48,331 nucleotides of DNA from Candidatus Zixiibacteriota bacterium (GCA_018820315.1 JAHJOQ010000011.1:1-48331), one strand, 5' to 3'. Shown: positions 8,283-16,322, counted from the stretch's first letter. Numbers and translations: made by a program. Notes: generated by a model from the letters alone, not told the origin.

Positions 8283-9173
8283 ATGAGCGACAGCAAAAAC
8301 ATTCGGAATATATCCTCGCACATCGGCTTGATCTATGCTGCGGCGATATGGGGATCAACGTTTATCATCGTCAAGGCGAGTCTCGACAATATCGATCCGG
8401 TCATACTTGTCGGATACCGCTTCACTTTCGCCGCGCTGGTGCTTGCCGGATTTCTGATCTATGAGCGAAAGCCGCTGTTCGCCCAGATCGGCAGAGGATG
8501 TGTGCTTGGGTTTTTCCTGTGGATGCTCTATGTTCCGCAGACCATTGGACTCGGATACACGACAGCCTCGAATTCGGCGTTCATCACCGGACTCTTCGTG
8601 GCATTTGTGCCGTTGTTCTCGCTACTGCTGTTTAAGAAGAAACCTGCAATCCGGGATTATCTTGCCGTTACCATTTCTCTAGCCGGGCTGTGGTTTCTGA
8701 CCGGCGGGTTGGTCAATGCGAATCTTGGCGATATGCTGACTCTGATTACGGCGATGACATACGGGCTGCACATTCTGCTTGTCGACAAGTACGCGAAGTT
8801 CGGGTTTGACCCGTACTTGATGGCATTTCAGCAGTTTCTGTTTGTAGGTGTCGCAAGCTTGATCGCGGGTGTCGTGTTTCAGCTTCCGTTTGGTATCGGT
8901 ACGACCGAAACCGCGATTGCAGTCTTGTTTCTTGCACTGCTGCCAACACTCTCGGCGTTTGTGATTCAGATGGTCGCGCAGAAGATTGTGCCGCCGGTGC
9001 GAGTGTCGCTGATATTCGCGCTGGAGCCGGTGTTTGCGGCGCTGTTCGCGTGGACTGTCGGCGGCGAGGAGTTCTCTACATATCGCGCAATCGGTGGTTT
9101 GCTGATAGTCGCCGCAATGATCGTCTCAGCCATCCCATACCGGAGGTTTGTGCTGAGACGAGCGTGTATGTGA
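8283..9173 (+). CDS. EamA/DMT-family transporter
   Basis: This 296-residue protein has ten predicted membrane helices in two EamA repeats. The family signature is IYAAAIWGSTFIIVK in helix 1, the first-repeat end YTTASNSAFITGLFVAFVPL, and the second-repeat end RVSLIFALEPVFAALFAW. DMT exporters move amino acids, metabolites or drugs out of the inner membrane. The substrate is not predictable here. The gene begins 20 bases after a REP-like repeat and has only a weak GGGG before its ATG. The repeat hairpins may separate it from the upstream gene. Confidence 0.85.
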   Translation: MSDSKNIRNISSHIGLIYAAAIWGSTFIIVKASLDNIDPVILVGYRFTFAALVLAGFLIYERKPLFAQIGRGCVLGFFLWMLYVPQTIGLGYTTASNSAFITGLFVAFVPLFSLLLFKKKPAIRDYLAVTISLAGLWFLTGGLVNANLGDMLTLITAMTYGLHILLVDKYAKFGFDPYLMAFQQFLFVGVASLIAGVVFQLPFGIGTTETAIAVLFLALLPTLSAFVIQMVAQKIVPPVRVSLIFALEPVFAALFAWTVGGEEFSTYRAIGGLLIVAAMIVSAIPYRRFVLRRACM

Positions 9174-9223
9174 GAGATGCGAATTGCATTGCGACAGCAG
9201 GGTGCAACAATTATCCTATTCCC

Positions 9224-9240
9224 AGGAGGTGATCGCAGTG
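9224..9240 (+). promoter_or_regulatory. Shine-Dalgarno that fixes a GTG start
   Basis: AGGAGGT at 9224-9230 stands 7 bases before GTG at 9238-9240, so the CoA-binding protein starts at that GTG and not at the in-frame ATG 54 bases earlier. Confidence 0.75.
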
Positions 9241-9672
9241 GATAGCAGAGCAGAAAACATCACAGCTTCCAAACACATCGCTGTTGTCGGTGTGTCGAAT
9301 CGCAAATTCGGCGGGGCAATATACAAAGAGCTGAAGAAACGCGGCTATAATGTCTACGCGGTGCATCCCACAATGGAGTCTTTCAACGGCGACCCATGCT
9401 ACGACAGCCTGAAATCAGTGCCGGCTGATGTCGAGGCAGCAGTGGTGGCCGTATCGCCCGCCAGTGCAGAGAAGGTTGTCGATGACGCGCTGGGGCGCGG
9501 CATTAAGAGGCTCTGGTTTCAGCGGGGGTCGGATTTTACGAGAGTAGTAGAAAAGGCGGAGGCGGCCGGCATACAAACCATCAGCAGGAAGTGCATTCTG
9601 ATGTACACGCAGCCGGTAACCGGTATCCACGCATTCCATCGCTTCCTCGCACGGGTTTTCGGTTCAGTCTGA
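9238..9672 (+). CDS. CoA-binding domain protein (YccU-like)
   Basis: This 144-residue Rossmann-fold protein shows HIAVVGVSNRKFGGAIYKELKKRGY, then VYAVHP and an AAVVAVSP strand, followed by LWFQRGSD and a C-terminal CILMYTQP. The arrangement matches the stand-alone CoA_binding family related to the nucleotide-binding domain of succinyl-CoA synthetase. Members bind CoA or acyl-CoA, and their physiological role is poorly known. The start is a GTG chosen by its AGGAGGT. It is followed by a repeat region and a strong terminator. Confidence 0.8.
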   Translation: MDSRAENITASKHIAVVGVSNRKFGGAIYKELKKRGYNVYAVHPTMESFNGDPCYDSLKSVPADVEAAVVAVSPASAEKVVDDALGRGIKRLWFQRGSDFTRVVEKAEAAGIQTISRKCILMYTQPVTGIHAFHRFLARVFGSV

Positions 9673-9682
9673 GCCGAAGCAA

Positions 9683-9791
9683 GGGCAGGATTGCCCCAAG
9701 CCTGCCCTACGCTCTTATTCAATGCGTCAGGATCTCCTCACTGCCGTTCGGACCTGCTCTTCGCTTCGCTCGATCATGCAGGGATCCTGAC
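9683..9791. repeat. Two imperfect hairpins between convergent genes (repeat family C)
   Basis: GGGCAGG...CCTGCCC (9683-9689/9701-9707) is a hairpin with an 11-nt loop. GTCAGGATC (9726-9734) pairs with GATCCTGAC (9783-9791) across 48 bases. The words GGCAGG and GTCAGGA are shared with the family A doublets, so this may be a diverged relative. Confidence 0.5.
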
Positions 9792-9835
9792 CTACAAGAT
9801 GCTCGAACAGGCAACGGTCATGAGGTACAGACAGC

Positions 9836-9866
9836 AACGCCGCCGCGGAAATCGCGGCGGCGTTTT
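9836..9866 (+). terminator. Strong intrinsic terminator
   Basis: AACGCCGCCGCG (9836-9847), a 5-nt GAAAT loop and CGCGGCGGCGTT (9853-9864) form a perfect 12-bp GC-rich stem followed by TT. It sits between the plus-strand CoA-binding gene and the minus-strand flavoprotein gene, ends the former, and could act on both. Confidence 0.8.
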
Positions 9867-9890
9867 AGTACGCTCGAATTAAAGGGAAAC

Positions 9891-11561
9891 TTATCGGAGC
9901 GTGCCAACATAGCGTGTGGTAAGTTGCTTCTCGCGTGTGCGCGGATCGGTGTAGTCCGGAAGGATCATTGGGGCTACACGGCCATCCGCAACGCCGGCGT
10001 CATCAACTTCTTTATTGTATTTGACCGCATGCTCAATAGTGAGCTTGCCATCCTTGAAGGTCTCTTTTATGTAATTCGCGGCGCTCTTGCCGGCAATCCG
10101 ACCGAACACCATGATATCCAGCAGCGAATTGCCCATCAGGCGGTTCTCGCCGTGGATGCCTCCGCCTACCTCGCCAGCGACAAACAGACCTGGAAGCTGC
10201 GTGGAACCATCACTCTTGAATTCGAGTCCGCCATTCTGATAATGCAATGTCGGGTAAATCAGCATCGGCTCTTTCGCGATGTCGATCCCGAAACGGTCAT
10301 ACAGAATGTGCTTGCCGGGGAATTCGCGCTCGACTGTGCCCTCGCCCGCTAGCATCTCGATCATTGGTGAGTCAAGCCAGACACCGAGCTTGCCCGTCGG
10401 TGTCGGAACGCCTTTGCCTTTCACAACACACTCTTTGATGATCGAAGCAGCCTCGACATCGCGCGGCTCGCGCTCGTTCACAAACTGCTGGCCGTCGATG
10501 TTAACGAGATTTGCACCCGATCCGCGAAATTTCTCGGTGATCAGGATGCCTTCGGCCTGCTCCGGAAACACGACACCGGTCGGGTGATACTGGACCGTAT
10601 GCAGAAAACAGATTGGAACTCCGGCACGATACGCCATGACGATACCATCACCCGTAGCACCGTAGTGGTTGGTGGTCATGAAACCCTGGATGTGCAGCCG
10701 ACCGCTTCCGCCGGTTGCCATCACAACCGCTTTGGCCTTGACTACGAGATATTCCTCGGTCTCAAGATTGTAGAGAACAGCTCCTGCGCACTGACCATGC
10801 TCGTTGAGTAACAACTCGACTGCGGGCGAGAATTCCATCAGCGTAATTTCGCCGGGAGAGTTTCGCGCTTCGTCGCGGACCGTACGCATCATCTCGGCAC
10901 CGGTAATGTCAGCGGCGTAATGCATTCTCTTGCGACATGTACCACCGCCATGAATCGTTTTCAGAGTGCCGTCATCAAACTTGGAAAAATTACATCCAAG
11001 ACTCTCGAGCCACTTGATCACGCCCGGGGCTTCGGTGACAAGCGTTTCGACAAGCTCCGGAGTATTCCCGAAATGCCCCCCTCCCATAACATCGAGATAG
11101 TGATAGTATGGTGAATCCTTGTGGCCTTTGGTCGCCGCCTGAATTCCACCCTCGGCCATCATAGTGTTGGCGTCACCGTGGCGCAGCTTGGTTGCGATTA
11201 TGACTTTCGCGCCGTTGGCCTGAGCGAGCAGAGCCGCGGATGTTCCCGCGCCGCCACCACCGATCACCAGCACGTCAGTCTCATAGTCGATCTTCGACAG
11301 ATTGATAGCTACGGGATCGACACGGGATTTGGCTTCAAGAAGATCGGCCATTTCGTGGGCAATGTGATAGCCTTTGCTCGGGCCGACTTTTACCTCGCGA
11401 CGTCCTTCTTCTTTGACGTCGGGGTGATACCGGAGCATCTCCTTGCGTTCATCAAGTGACAGGAATGGAACTTCCTCGTTCTTTTTCTTGCGCTCGACTC
11501 TTTCCGCACGGGTGCTCTCTACTACTTTGATCAGTTTCTTCAATTCTTCTGGGTATGGCAT
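9891..11561 (-). CDS. Fumarate reductase/succinate dehydrogenase-type flavoprotein subunit
   Basis: This 556-residue protein belongs to the FAD-dependent family of FrdA/SdhA, NadB and thiol:fumarate reductase TfrA. The dinucleotide fold DVLVIGGGGAGTSAAL starts near residue 96, after an unusual 90-residue N-terminal extension. Substrate-site motifs are present: QYHPTGVV, NEREPRDVEAA and HGENRLMGNSLLD. The position that carries the covalent flavin histidine in classical FrdA/SdhA (SHTVAAEGG) is Asn132 here (ANTMMAEGG), so FAD should be non-covalent as in NadB. It is the last gene of the four-gene module. With no cytochrome b, electrons probably come through the HdrCB-like subunits. The direction (fumarate reduction or succinate oxidation) cannot be read from sequence. 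Confidence 0.85.
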   Translation of the reverse strand: MPYPEELKKLIKVVESTRAERVERKKKNEEVPFLSLDERKEMLRYHPDVKEEGRREVKVGPSKGYHIAHEMADLLEAKSRVDPVAINLSKIDYETDVLVIGGGGAGTSAALLAQANGAKVIIATKLRHGDANTMMAEGGIQAATKGHKDSPYYHYLDVMGGGHFGNTPELVETLVTEAPGVIKWLESLGCNFSKFDDGTLKTIHGGGTCRKRMHYAADITGAEMMRTVRDEARNSPGEITLMEFSPAVELLLNEHGQCAGAVLYNLETEEYLVVKAKAVVMATGGSGRLHIQGFMTTNHYGATGDGIVMAYRAGVPICFLHTVQYHPTGVVFPEQAEGILITEKFRGSGANLVNIDGQQFVNEREPRDVEAASIIKECVVKGKGVPTPTGKLGVWLDSPMIEMLAGEGTVEREFPGKHILYDRFGIDIAKEPMLIYPTLHYQNGGLEFKSDGSTQLPGLFVAGEVGGGIHGENRLMGNSLLDIMVFGRIAGKSAANYIKETFKDGKLTIEHAVKYNKEVDDAGVADGRVAPMILPDYTDPRTREKQLTTRYVGTLR

Positions 11562-11592
11562 CTATGACCTCAACTTCGAATCTGTTCTCGAT

Positions 11593-12348
11593 CTACAGGT
11601 TAGCCGCTTCTTTGGGAGTCCAGTCTTCACCAGCGGTGGCCGGCTCCATCTCACGTTCCTGATATGTACTCTTCAAGGCCGCCTCATCCATTGCCTTGAG
11701 CTTATCGAGACCCTCTTTGAATCGACCTGCCTCGATATTCGCGACCATAGTCTTGAGATGCTCCGCCGGAATTGTCAGATATCTGCCGTTGAGCCGCCTC
11801 GCCAACTGTGCGATATGATACTGCGGCATCTCCGCGAAGCATCTGCTGGCACACAGCCCGCACTGAATGCAGTCGAATGATATCTCGGCGGCTTTCTTGA
11901 TATCGCCGCGCTTGAGTGCTGAGATATAATCGAGTACCTGCACATCCATCGGGCAGACCTTGGTGCAGGCGTTGCAGGCTACACACCTCATAAGTTCGGG
12001 ATAGAGTACGAAGATTTCTTCCGGCTTACCTTCAAGAGACTCGAAATCGTATACCGCACGATTTGCCGGATAGAAGGGTATCTGCGTGAGGTACATCTCC
12101 GGCTCGACTACTGTCTGGCATGCGAGTCCGGTATAGATTTTGTAATCCCCCGGTTTACGGTATACAGTCGAGCATGCGCCGCAGACGCCGCCGCGACATC
12201 CGCATCCTCGAATGTACTTGTAACCGGAGTATTCGATCGCCTTCATTATTGTCAGCGTCGCAGGCACATCATATCTCTTGCCCATAACGTATATGGGGAT
12301 CAACTGTGCCGCGACTTCCGCTGTCACTTCTTCAGTTTTAGTGCTCAT
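11593..12348 (-). CDS. Fumarate reductase/succinate dehydrogenase-type iron-sulfur subunit
   Basis: This 251-residue protein has an N-terminal plant-ferredoxin-like [2Fe-2S] domain (Cys51, Cys56, Cys59, Cys77, with Cys49 nearby). Two C-terminal four-cysteine motifs follow: Cys122/125/128/132 (CVACNACTKVCP) and Cys160/163/166/170 (CIQCGLCASRC). This is FrdB/SdhB/TfrB-like wiring that passes electrons to the flavoprotein. The ATG at 12348 is preferred over a TTG 15 bases upstream because GAGG lies just before it. The flavoprotein gene starts 31 bases downstream. The usual [3Fe-4S] cluster may be a second [4Fe-4S], because no residue is seen to break the motif. Confidence 0.85.
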   Translation of the reverse strand: MSTKTEEVTAEVAAQLIPIYVMGKRYDVPATLTIMKAIEYSGYKYIRGCGCRGGVCGACSTVYRKPGDYKIYTGLACQTVVEPEMYLTQIPFYPANRAVYDFESLEGKPEEIFVLYPELMRCVACNACTKVCPMDVQVLDYISALKRGDIKKAAEISFDCIQCGLCASRCFAEMPQYHIAQLARRLNGRYLTIPAEHLKTMVANIEAGRFKEGLDKLKAMDEAALKSTYQEREMEPATAGEDWTPKEAANL

Positions 12349-12395
12349 GTTGACCTCGTCCAATTTCTATAGACAAATTGTTGTTTTCATTGTAC

Positions 12396-13280
12396 TCAGG
12401 CAGTCGCAATCAGATTTCTATTCTTCAGAAGCTCGACTGTACTGCTACGATTAAGTTCGAAATGGCAGACATCCGCAGGCAGCCCGAGTGCCACCGCAAG
12501 AAGCTGTGTGAAATAGAGAACGGGAACATCAGTTGCACCTTCGTATTTCTGCAGCATCGCGTCCTGCCTGCGCCCGAGATTGTAATCGCACAATGGACAG
12601 GTCAGCACGAGTGCATCTGCACCTCGCGAAACCGCATCGCTTAGAATATCGAATGACACTTTGAGCGCAGCATCCGGATTGACGAGAACCTGGTAGGAAC
12701 CGCAGCAAACCGTCGATGACGGAAATTCGATTACTTCCGCCCCGAGAGCATCCATGAACTCGCCGAATATGGTCGGACTATCCGGGTGATCGATCGCCAC
12801 GTCTTCAGGACGAAGAAGTGTGCAGCCATAGTAGGGTGCTACTTTCAGTCCATTCAGCGGGGACTTAATTTTCTCTTTGAGCTTATCCCATCCGATCTCA
12901 TCGCGCAGGAAATCGAGGAAGTGAACGACCTTGAGATCACCGAAGTAATCCGGCTCTTCATCCATGAAATCGTTAATGGTGTTCCGTTTTGCTTCGTCGG
13001 CTTTCATCAACTCATTGGCGCGGGCGAGAGTGTTGTAACACATCGAGCAGAGAGTAACGACTGTGTCGCTGTCGAGCTCTTTAGCTCTGACAAGATCTCT
13101 GACTGGCGCGACCATGTGTATCAAATCATCATCTGCCAGCGAAAAAACTGCACCGCAGCAATTCCATCGAGGAAGCTCCTCCCAATCGATTCCGAGAGCA
13201 TCAAACACCGCAAGTGCCGACTTTTCGAGGTTTTTAGCTTTCGTCTTCAGCGTGCAGCCCGGATAATAACTTACCTTCAT
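12396..13280 (-). CDS. HdrB-like CCG-domain protein
   Basis: This 294-residue protein holds two CCG domains. The first has Cys9, Cys41-Cys42 and Cys78/Cys81. The second has Cys153, Cys192-Cys193 and Cys228/Cys231. In heterodisulfide reductase HdrB such cysteines hold the noncubane [4Fe-4S] clusters that cleave disulfides. In Sdh/Mfr type E complexes the equivalent subunit replaces the membrane cytochrome. Full retention of both sets argues for active cluster chemistry. It follows the HdrC-like gene by 8 bases and precedes the Fe-S gene by 47 bases. Confidence 0.85.
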   Translation of the reverse strand: MKVSYYPGCTLKTKAKNLEKSALAVFDALGIDWEELPRWNCCGAVFSLADDDLIHMVAPVRDLVRAKELDSDTVVTLCSMCYNTLARANELMKADEAKRNTINDFMDEEPDYFGDLKVVHFLDFLRDEIGWDKLKEKIKSPLNGLKVAPYYGCTLLRPEDVAIDHPDSPTIFGEFMDALGAEVIEFPSSTVCCGSYQVLVNPDAALKVSFDILSDAVSRGADALVLTCPLCDYNLGRRQDAMLQKYEGATDVPVLYFTQLLAVALGLPADVCHFELNRSSTVELLKNRNLIATA

Positions 13281-13288
13281 ATCCTACC

Positions 13289-13696
13289 TCACGATGTCAT
13301 CTTGCGAAAACCGGAAACCAATGCAATCTGCGGGAGATCCACGATCTCTTCAGGTTGCAGGTTTGACGGCTCTATGTGGTTGACGTTCTGGCGCAGCTTC
13401 ATCTGGCGCAGCATTTCCATGATCCTTGTGATATCCACACCTCTCGGGCAGCGAACCATGCAGGTGTGGCACGATGCGCAGACCCACGGTGTGTTGATTT
13501 CCTGGAGAGCTTCGACATTTCCGAGCTGCAGCAGCGCCATCACCTTCCGTGGGAAAGCATCGAGATGCTCTGTCATCGGACAGGAACCAGTGCACGTGCC
13601 GCACTGGTAACACTTCATGAATTCCTGACCGCTGATCTCTCTCGCCTTTTCTCGAAACTTGTCGTCTGATGTCCGGCGTGATATGATAAGTGGCAT
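13289..13696 (-). CDS. HdrC-like 4Fe-4S protein
   Basis: This 135-residue protein has two [4Fe-4S] motifs, Cys29/32/35/39 (CYQCGTCTGSCP) and Cys73/76/79/83 (CASCHTCMVRCP), the layout of HdrC. The ATG at 13696 has GAGGT 4 bases upstream. A longer in-frame extension to 13777 lacks such a site and reads as non-protein. It is the first gene of the module and should relay electrons between an unknown donor and the HdrB-like subunit. It has no membrane helix, so the complex appears soluble or peripherally bound. Confidence 0.8.
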   Translation of the reverse strand: MPLIISRRTSDDKFREKAREISGQEFMKCYQCGTCTGSCPMTEHLDAFPRKVMALLQLGNVEALQEINTPWVCASCHTCMVRCPRGVDITRIMEMLRQMKLRQNVNHIEPSNLQPEEIVDLPQIALVSGFRKMTS

Positions 13697-13816
13697 TAGA
13701 ACCTCATATATAGAAACAGTTAGACCTATCGACTCCAGACGTGTTACCGAAGAGTATCCGCGCAGCAGAATTCTCACCGGCGACGCAATTCGCTATCCGG
13801 CACACTGGGAAACCTC

Positions 13817-13830
13817 GTGAAACCTTTCAC
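13817..13830. promoter_or_regulatory. Palindrome GTGAAA-CC-TTTCAC in the operon leader
   Basis: This perfect inverted repeat lies about 20-35 bases downstream of the predicted start of the Hdr-like operon. It could be a repressor site or roadblock. No regulator gene is adjacent. Confidence 0.4.
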
Positions 13831-13857
13831 AAGGAATGTCGGATAAATACACTTCTC

Positions 13858-13885
13858 AATATATATAAAAGATATTGAAATTCAA
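13858..13885 (-). promoter_or_regulatory. Candidate promoter of the Hdr-like/flavoprotein operon
   Basis: On the minus strand TTGAAT (13885-13880) and TATATT (13863-13858) are 16 bases apart in AT-rich DNA. The predicted start near 13851 gives a leader of about 155 nt. Confidence 0.4.
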
Positions 13886-14032
13886 CCCTTTTGTGAATTT
13901 TCTCACTTAATTTGCAGGATGAGCCTGGGTAGTATGAGGCTCTGTCAGGCAGGTCGGGCATAATCGAGTTCAAGATAGATCTAATCTATTTTATACTAAA
14001 AAGATGGACATGCTGTTCATGCGAAGACGCGG

Positions 14033-14086
14033 CTCAGGATGCTATTGGATGCGGAGTCGCCAACCGCAGAATAGACTGATCCTGAG
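14033..14086. other. Long interrupted stem-loop in a 510-base gene-free gap
   Basis: CTCAGGAT pairs with ATCCTGAG, CTATT with AATAG, and GCGG with CCGC, separated by small internal loops and closed by a 9-nt loop. That gives 17 pairs in 54 bases. The rest of the gap from 13886 to 14207 shows no gene. No U-tract follows, so it is not an obvious terminator. It could be a small RNA, a leader element or a decayed repeat. Confidence 0.4.
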
Positions 14087-14207
14087 AAGTATACTATTAC
14101 TTCTGGAAAAAGGGGCACTCCCGAATGCATGATTGATCTTCATAGAGCTTTAGCGATGCGCCTTGAAAGGTATAATCATGTCAACCACACCAGGGATGCA
14201 TCCGTCT

Positions 14208-14621
14208 CTATCGAGAAATCGCTACAAAGACCCCAATGCTGCCCCCGATTAAAACCAGGATGCCGAGAACCACGGCTAATAAGGTTGCATTCACTGAACT
14301 GACCTGAGTTCTGTATGGATCAATGTCGAGATGGCGGTCGCCGGCTCGTTTTTCGATTCGTCTCTTGAATCTAATCCGGGTGTCATCGAATTTCTCCACC
14401 AGCTCCCACCCCGCCTTAGACTCTTCCTGACAGAGCTTCTGCACTGCCTCAGCAGTCTTGAACTTGCGTGTACAAGCCCGGACAATCTTGAACTCCCAGC
14501 CTTTAAGATCGTTACCATTGTATGATGTCATCTCTTCTTCCTCTTTTCTCCGCTGTTCTGCTGCCGCCGCTGCAATTGCAGCAGCCACGGCCCCGGAGGA
14601 TGCAGCTACCGCACCCGACAT
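14208..14621 (-). CDS. Tail-anchored small protein of unknown function
   Basis: The 137-residue protein begins with an Ala-rich stretch (GAVAAAIAAAAAEQRRKEEEE). A compact alpha/beta region follows (KGWEFKIVRA...AVQKLCQEESKAGWELVEKFDDTRIRFKR), then a linker and one C-terminal membrane helix (LLAVVLGILVLIGGSIGVFVA). The GWE...GWELVEK pattern recalls DUF4177-like domains. The ATG at 14621 is chosen because GGAGG lies 4 bases upstream. It is probably anchored in the inner membrane with its domain in the cytoplasm. The role is unknown. Confidence 0.65.
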   Translation of the reverse strand: MSGAVAASSGAVAAAIAAAAAEQRRKEEEEMTSYNGNDLKGWEFKIVRACTRKFKTAEAVQKLCQEESKAGWELVEKFDDTRIRFKRRIEKRAGDRHLDIDPYRTQVSSVNATLLAVVLGILVLIGGSIGVFVAISR

Positions 14622-14873
14622 ACTGCCTCCATTTCTGTCTGTTTCGAACAATATACATCTAATTAGCCCCTAAATTCAATCAAAATGAGATCGTCTGCAT
14701 CGGAGCTACTGCATATCGATCAGTGATGAAGCTTTTCGAATCCTGTGCCCACCTTACGGGAACAGGATTGGCAGAATAGCATTCTGATAGTCAAAGCGAC
14801 GATAGCCTCGTCAGGACTGCTGCATGCGGGGCGTTCGCAATGGAACGAAGCCACAGTAGGAAGGGATCAGATT

Positions 14874-15236
14874 ATGGCGATGCAGTCAGGGAGCGATCCT
14901 CAAGTCGGTGCATTCATTGAGAAGCTCGATCCTGAATTCCGCGAGATCGCATCGAGAATTCGGAAACTGATTATCGAGGTAATACCTGATGTGTCCGAGA
15001 CATTCAAGTGGAATCAGCCGGTCTACGAGAGAGACGGCCTCATTTGCTATATAGGATCATTCAAAGAACATATCTGTCTCGGCTTCTACCATGGAGCTTT
15101 CCTCGCTGATCCGGAAAAACATCTTCAGGGTGACGGAAGACAACTCCGTCATATCAAGATCAATAGCGTTGAGGACTTGCAGAGCAAACCTCTACGGAAG
15201 CTGCTTGAGCAAGCAGCCAGTCTTCAGCTTCGTTGA
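14874..15236 (+). CDS. DUF1801 (YdhG-like) domain protein
   Basis: This protein of about 120 residues has the DUF1801 pattern: an N-terminal helix pair (FIEKLDPEFREIASRIRKLI), then ETFKWNQPVYERDGLICYIGSFKEHICLGFY, and a C-terminal HIKINSVEDLQSKPLRKLLEQA. Members are small and soluble. Some are linked to iron or stress responses, but no reaction is established. The ATG at 14874 follows AGGAAGGGA, whereas upstream in-frame sequence does not look coding. It ends 6 bases from the convergent VanZ-like gene. Confidence 0.75.
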   Translation: MAMQSGSDPQVGAFIEKLDPEFREIASRIRKLIIEVIPDVSETFKWNQPVYERDGLICYIGSFKEHICLGFYHGAFLADPEKHLQGDGRQLRHIKINSVEDLQSKPLRKLLEQAASLQLR

Positions 15237-15242
15237 TGCCGG

Positions 15243-16214
15243 TCACTGAATTCTGAAGTTGTCCAGGTAGACTTCGATCGTGTCTTGAATGTCGAATGCA
15301 AAGAGATGAATTGCCCATATCTTTGTCATATCCATCTCTCGTGATACGGGAGCATTTCTTACTTTCTTGAGCGGTACGGAAATCCTGTTGAGCCCGGGTT
15401 GAATCTTGACAACGAAATTGAATCTGTCCGGGTAACCTCCGTCATGCCACAGATCGTCGATTCTGACAGCGAGTTGGACTGTTGTGTCAAGCTCCGAATA
15501 AGCTTCAAAACGAAAGTAGCTGTATCCTGACCAATCCGGAAACGGTTCATCAATTCGCATTCCGGGATAGGTCGCAGGCAGCATTATCAGCTTGCCGACA
15601 GATTCACCGCCGGCATCGATGAATCCGTCGGGTGGTTTTACGATTTCCAGCTCTGCATCGATAACGGTGACGTATTTCTCTTCCCACACGGACTCGAATG
15701 TCAGAATGTTTGGAATTGCCTTGTCACGTTGCAGGTCGGCTACAATCCAGAGGGCTGAGGGGACAAGTGTGGCGGCGAGGAGCAGTACTGCGATAACAAT
15801 CAGCGCAATCCTGAGCCAATCGAACCTGGCGCGAATCTGCCTCACTGCCGGGTCAATTGCCATGTAGAGTGCCAGGAATGATATTGTACCAGCCACATCC
15901 CTGATCAGGTCCCAGGTATCGGCGTCACGTTGCTGCGGAATCTGACTAATCTCGGAAATAGCTCCAATTGATACGGTTAGGGTGAGAGCAATCACATAGT
16001 GGGCGATGGGGTTTCTGATCCTTGTTTCGAGCACCATCTTCGATATACCGAGTAACGCGAGGGCCAGAATCCCCGACAGCGGAGCATGTCCGGCATTGTG
16101 GATCTCTCGCCAAGAATGAGTATCGTGCGGGAGTCGAAGGTATTCAAGAACCAGCAGAACTCCTGCAGCGCAGGCAAGCAAAAGCAATAGAGATACGTAC
16201 TTATTGATTCTCAT
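15243..16214 (-). CDS. VanZ-like membrane protein with C-terminal beta-sandwich domain
   Basis: The 323-residue protein has five or six membrane helices in its first 190 residues. VanZ-type polar motifs are present: HNAGHAPLSGILALALLG, then a conserved SEISQIPQQRDADTWDLIRDVAGTI. A C-terminal extramembrane domain (about 200-323) resembles CIA30/CBM-like beta-sandwiches: a FPDWSGYSYFRFEAY strand, VRIDDLWHDGG, then the end motif WAIHLFAFDI...VYLDNFRI. VanZ proteins are linked to teicoplanin resistance and membrane stress. The extra domain suggests binding of an envelope glycan. The ATG at 16214 is preferred over an upstream TTG. Confidence 0.7.
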   Translation of the reverse strand: MRINKYVSLLLLLACAAGVLLVLEYLRLPHDTHSWREIHNAGHAPLSGILALALLGISKMVLETRIRNPIAHYVIALTLTVSIGAISEISQIPQQRDADTWDLIRDVAGTISFLALYMAIDPAVRQIRARFDWLRIALIVIAVLLLAATLVPSALWIVADLQRDKAIPNILTFESVWEEKYVTVIDAELEIVKPPDGFIDAGGESVGKLIMLPATYPGMRIDEPFPDWSGYSYFRFEAYSELDTTVQLAVRIDDLWHDGGYPDRFNFVVKIQPGLNRISVPLKKVRNAPVSREMDMTKIWAIHLFAFDIQDTIEVYLDNFRIQ

Positions 16215-16293
16215 AGCATCCAATGACTTACTGTGCACACAATCTGTCAAGTAGAAAGCTTATGTCACCTGAATGACAATCGAGATAAAAGAC

Positions 16294-16322
16294 TTGACGA
16301 ATGCATACTTGAACTGGATATT
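16294..16322 (+). promoter_or_regulatory. Candidate promoter of the mevalonate operon
   Basis: TTGACG (16294-16299) is followed after 17 bases by GATATT (16317-16322), a 4-of-6 match to the -10 consensus. It lies about 107 bases before the isomerase start. The leader contains the hairpin TCGGTCT-ATTCGA-AGACCGA at 16380-16399. Confidence 0.35.

Noticed and set aside
9591-10352. A 253-codon plus-strand frame running through the terminator
   Set aside because: It crosses the CoA-binding gene end, repeats, a strong terminator and the antisense of the flavoprotein gene, and it has no protein features.
9891-13696. Classical succinate dehydrogenase (complex II) operon
   Set aside because: There is no cytochrome b or membrane anchor, the covalent-FAD histidine is replaced, and two Hdr-type subunits are present instead.
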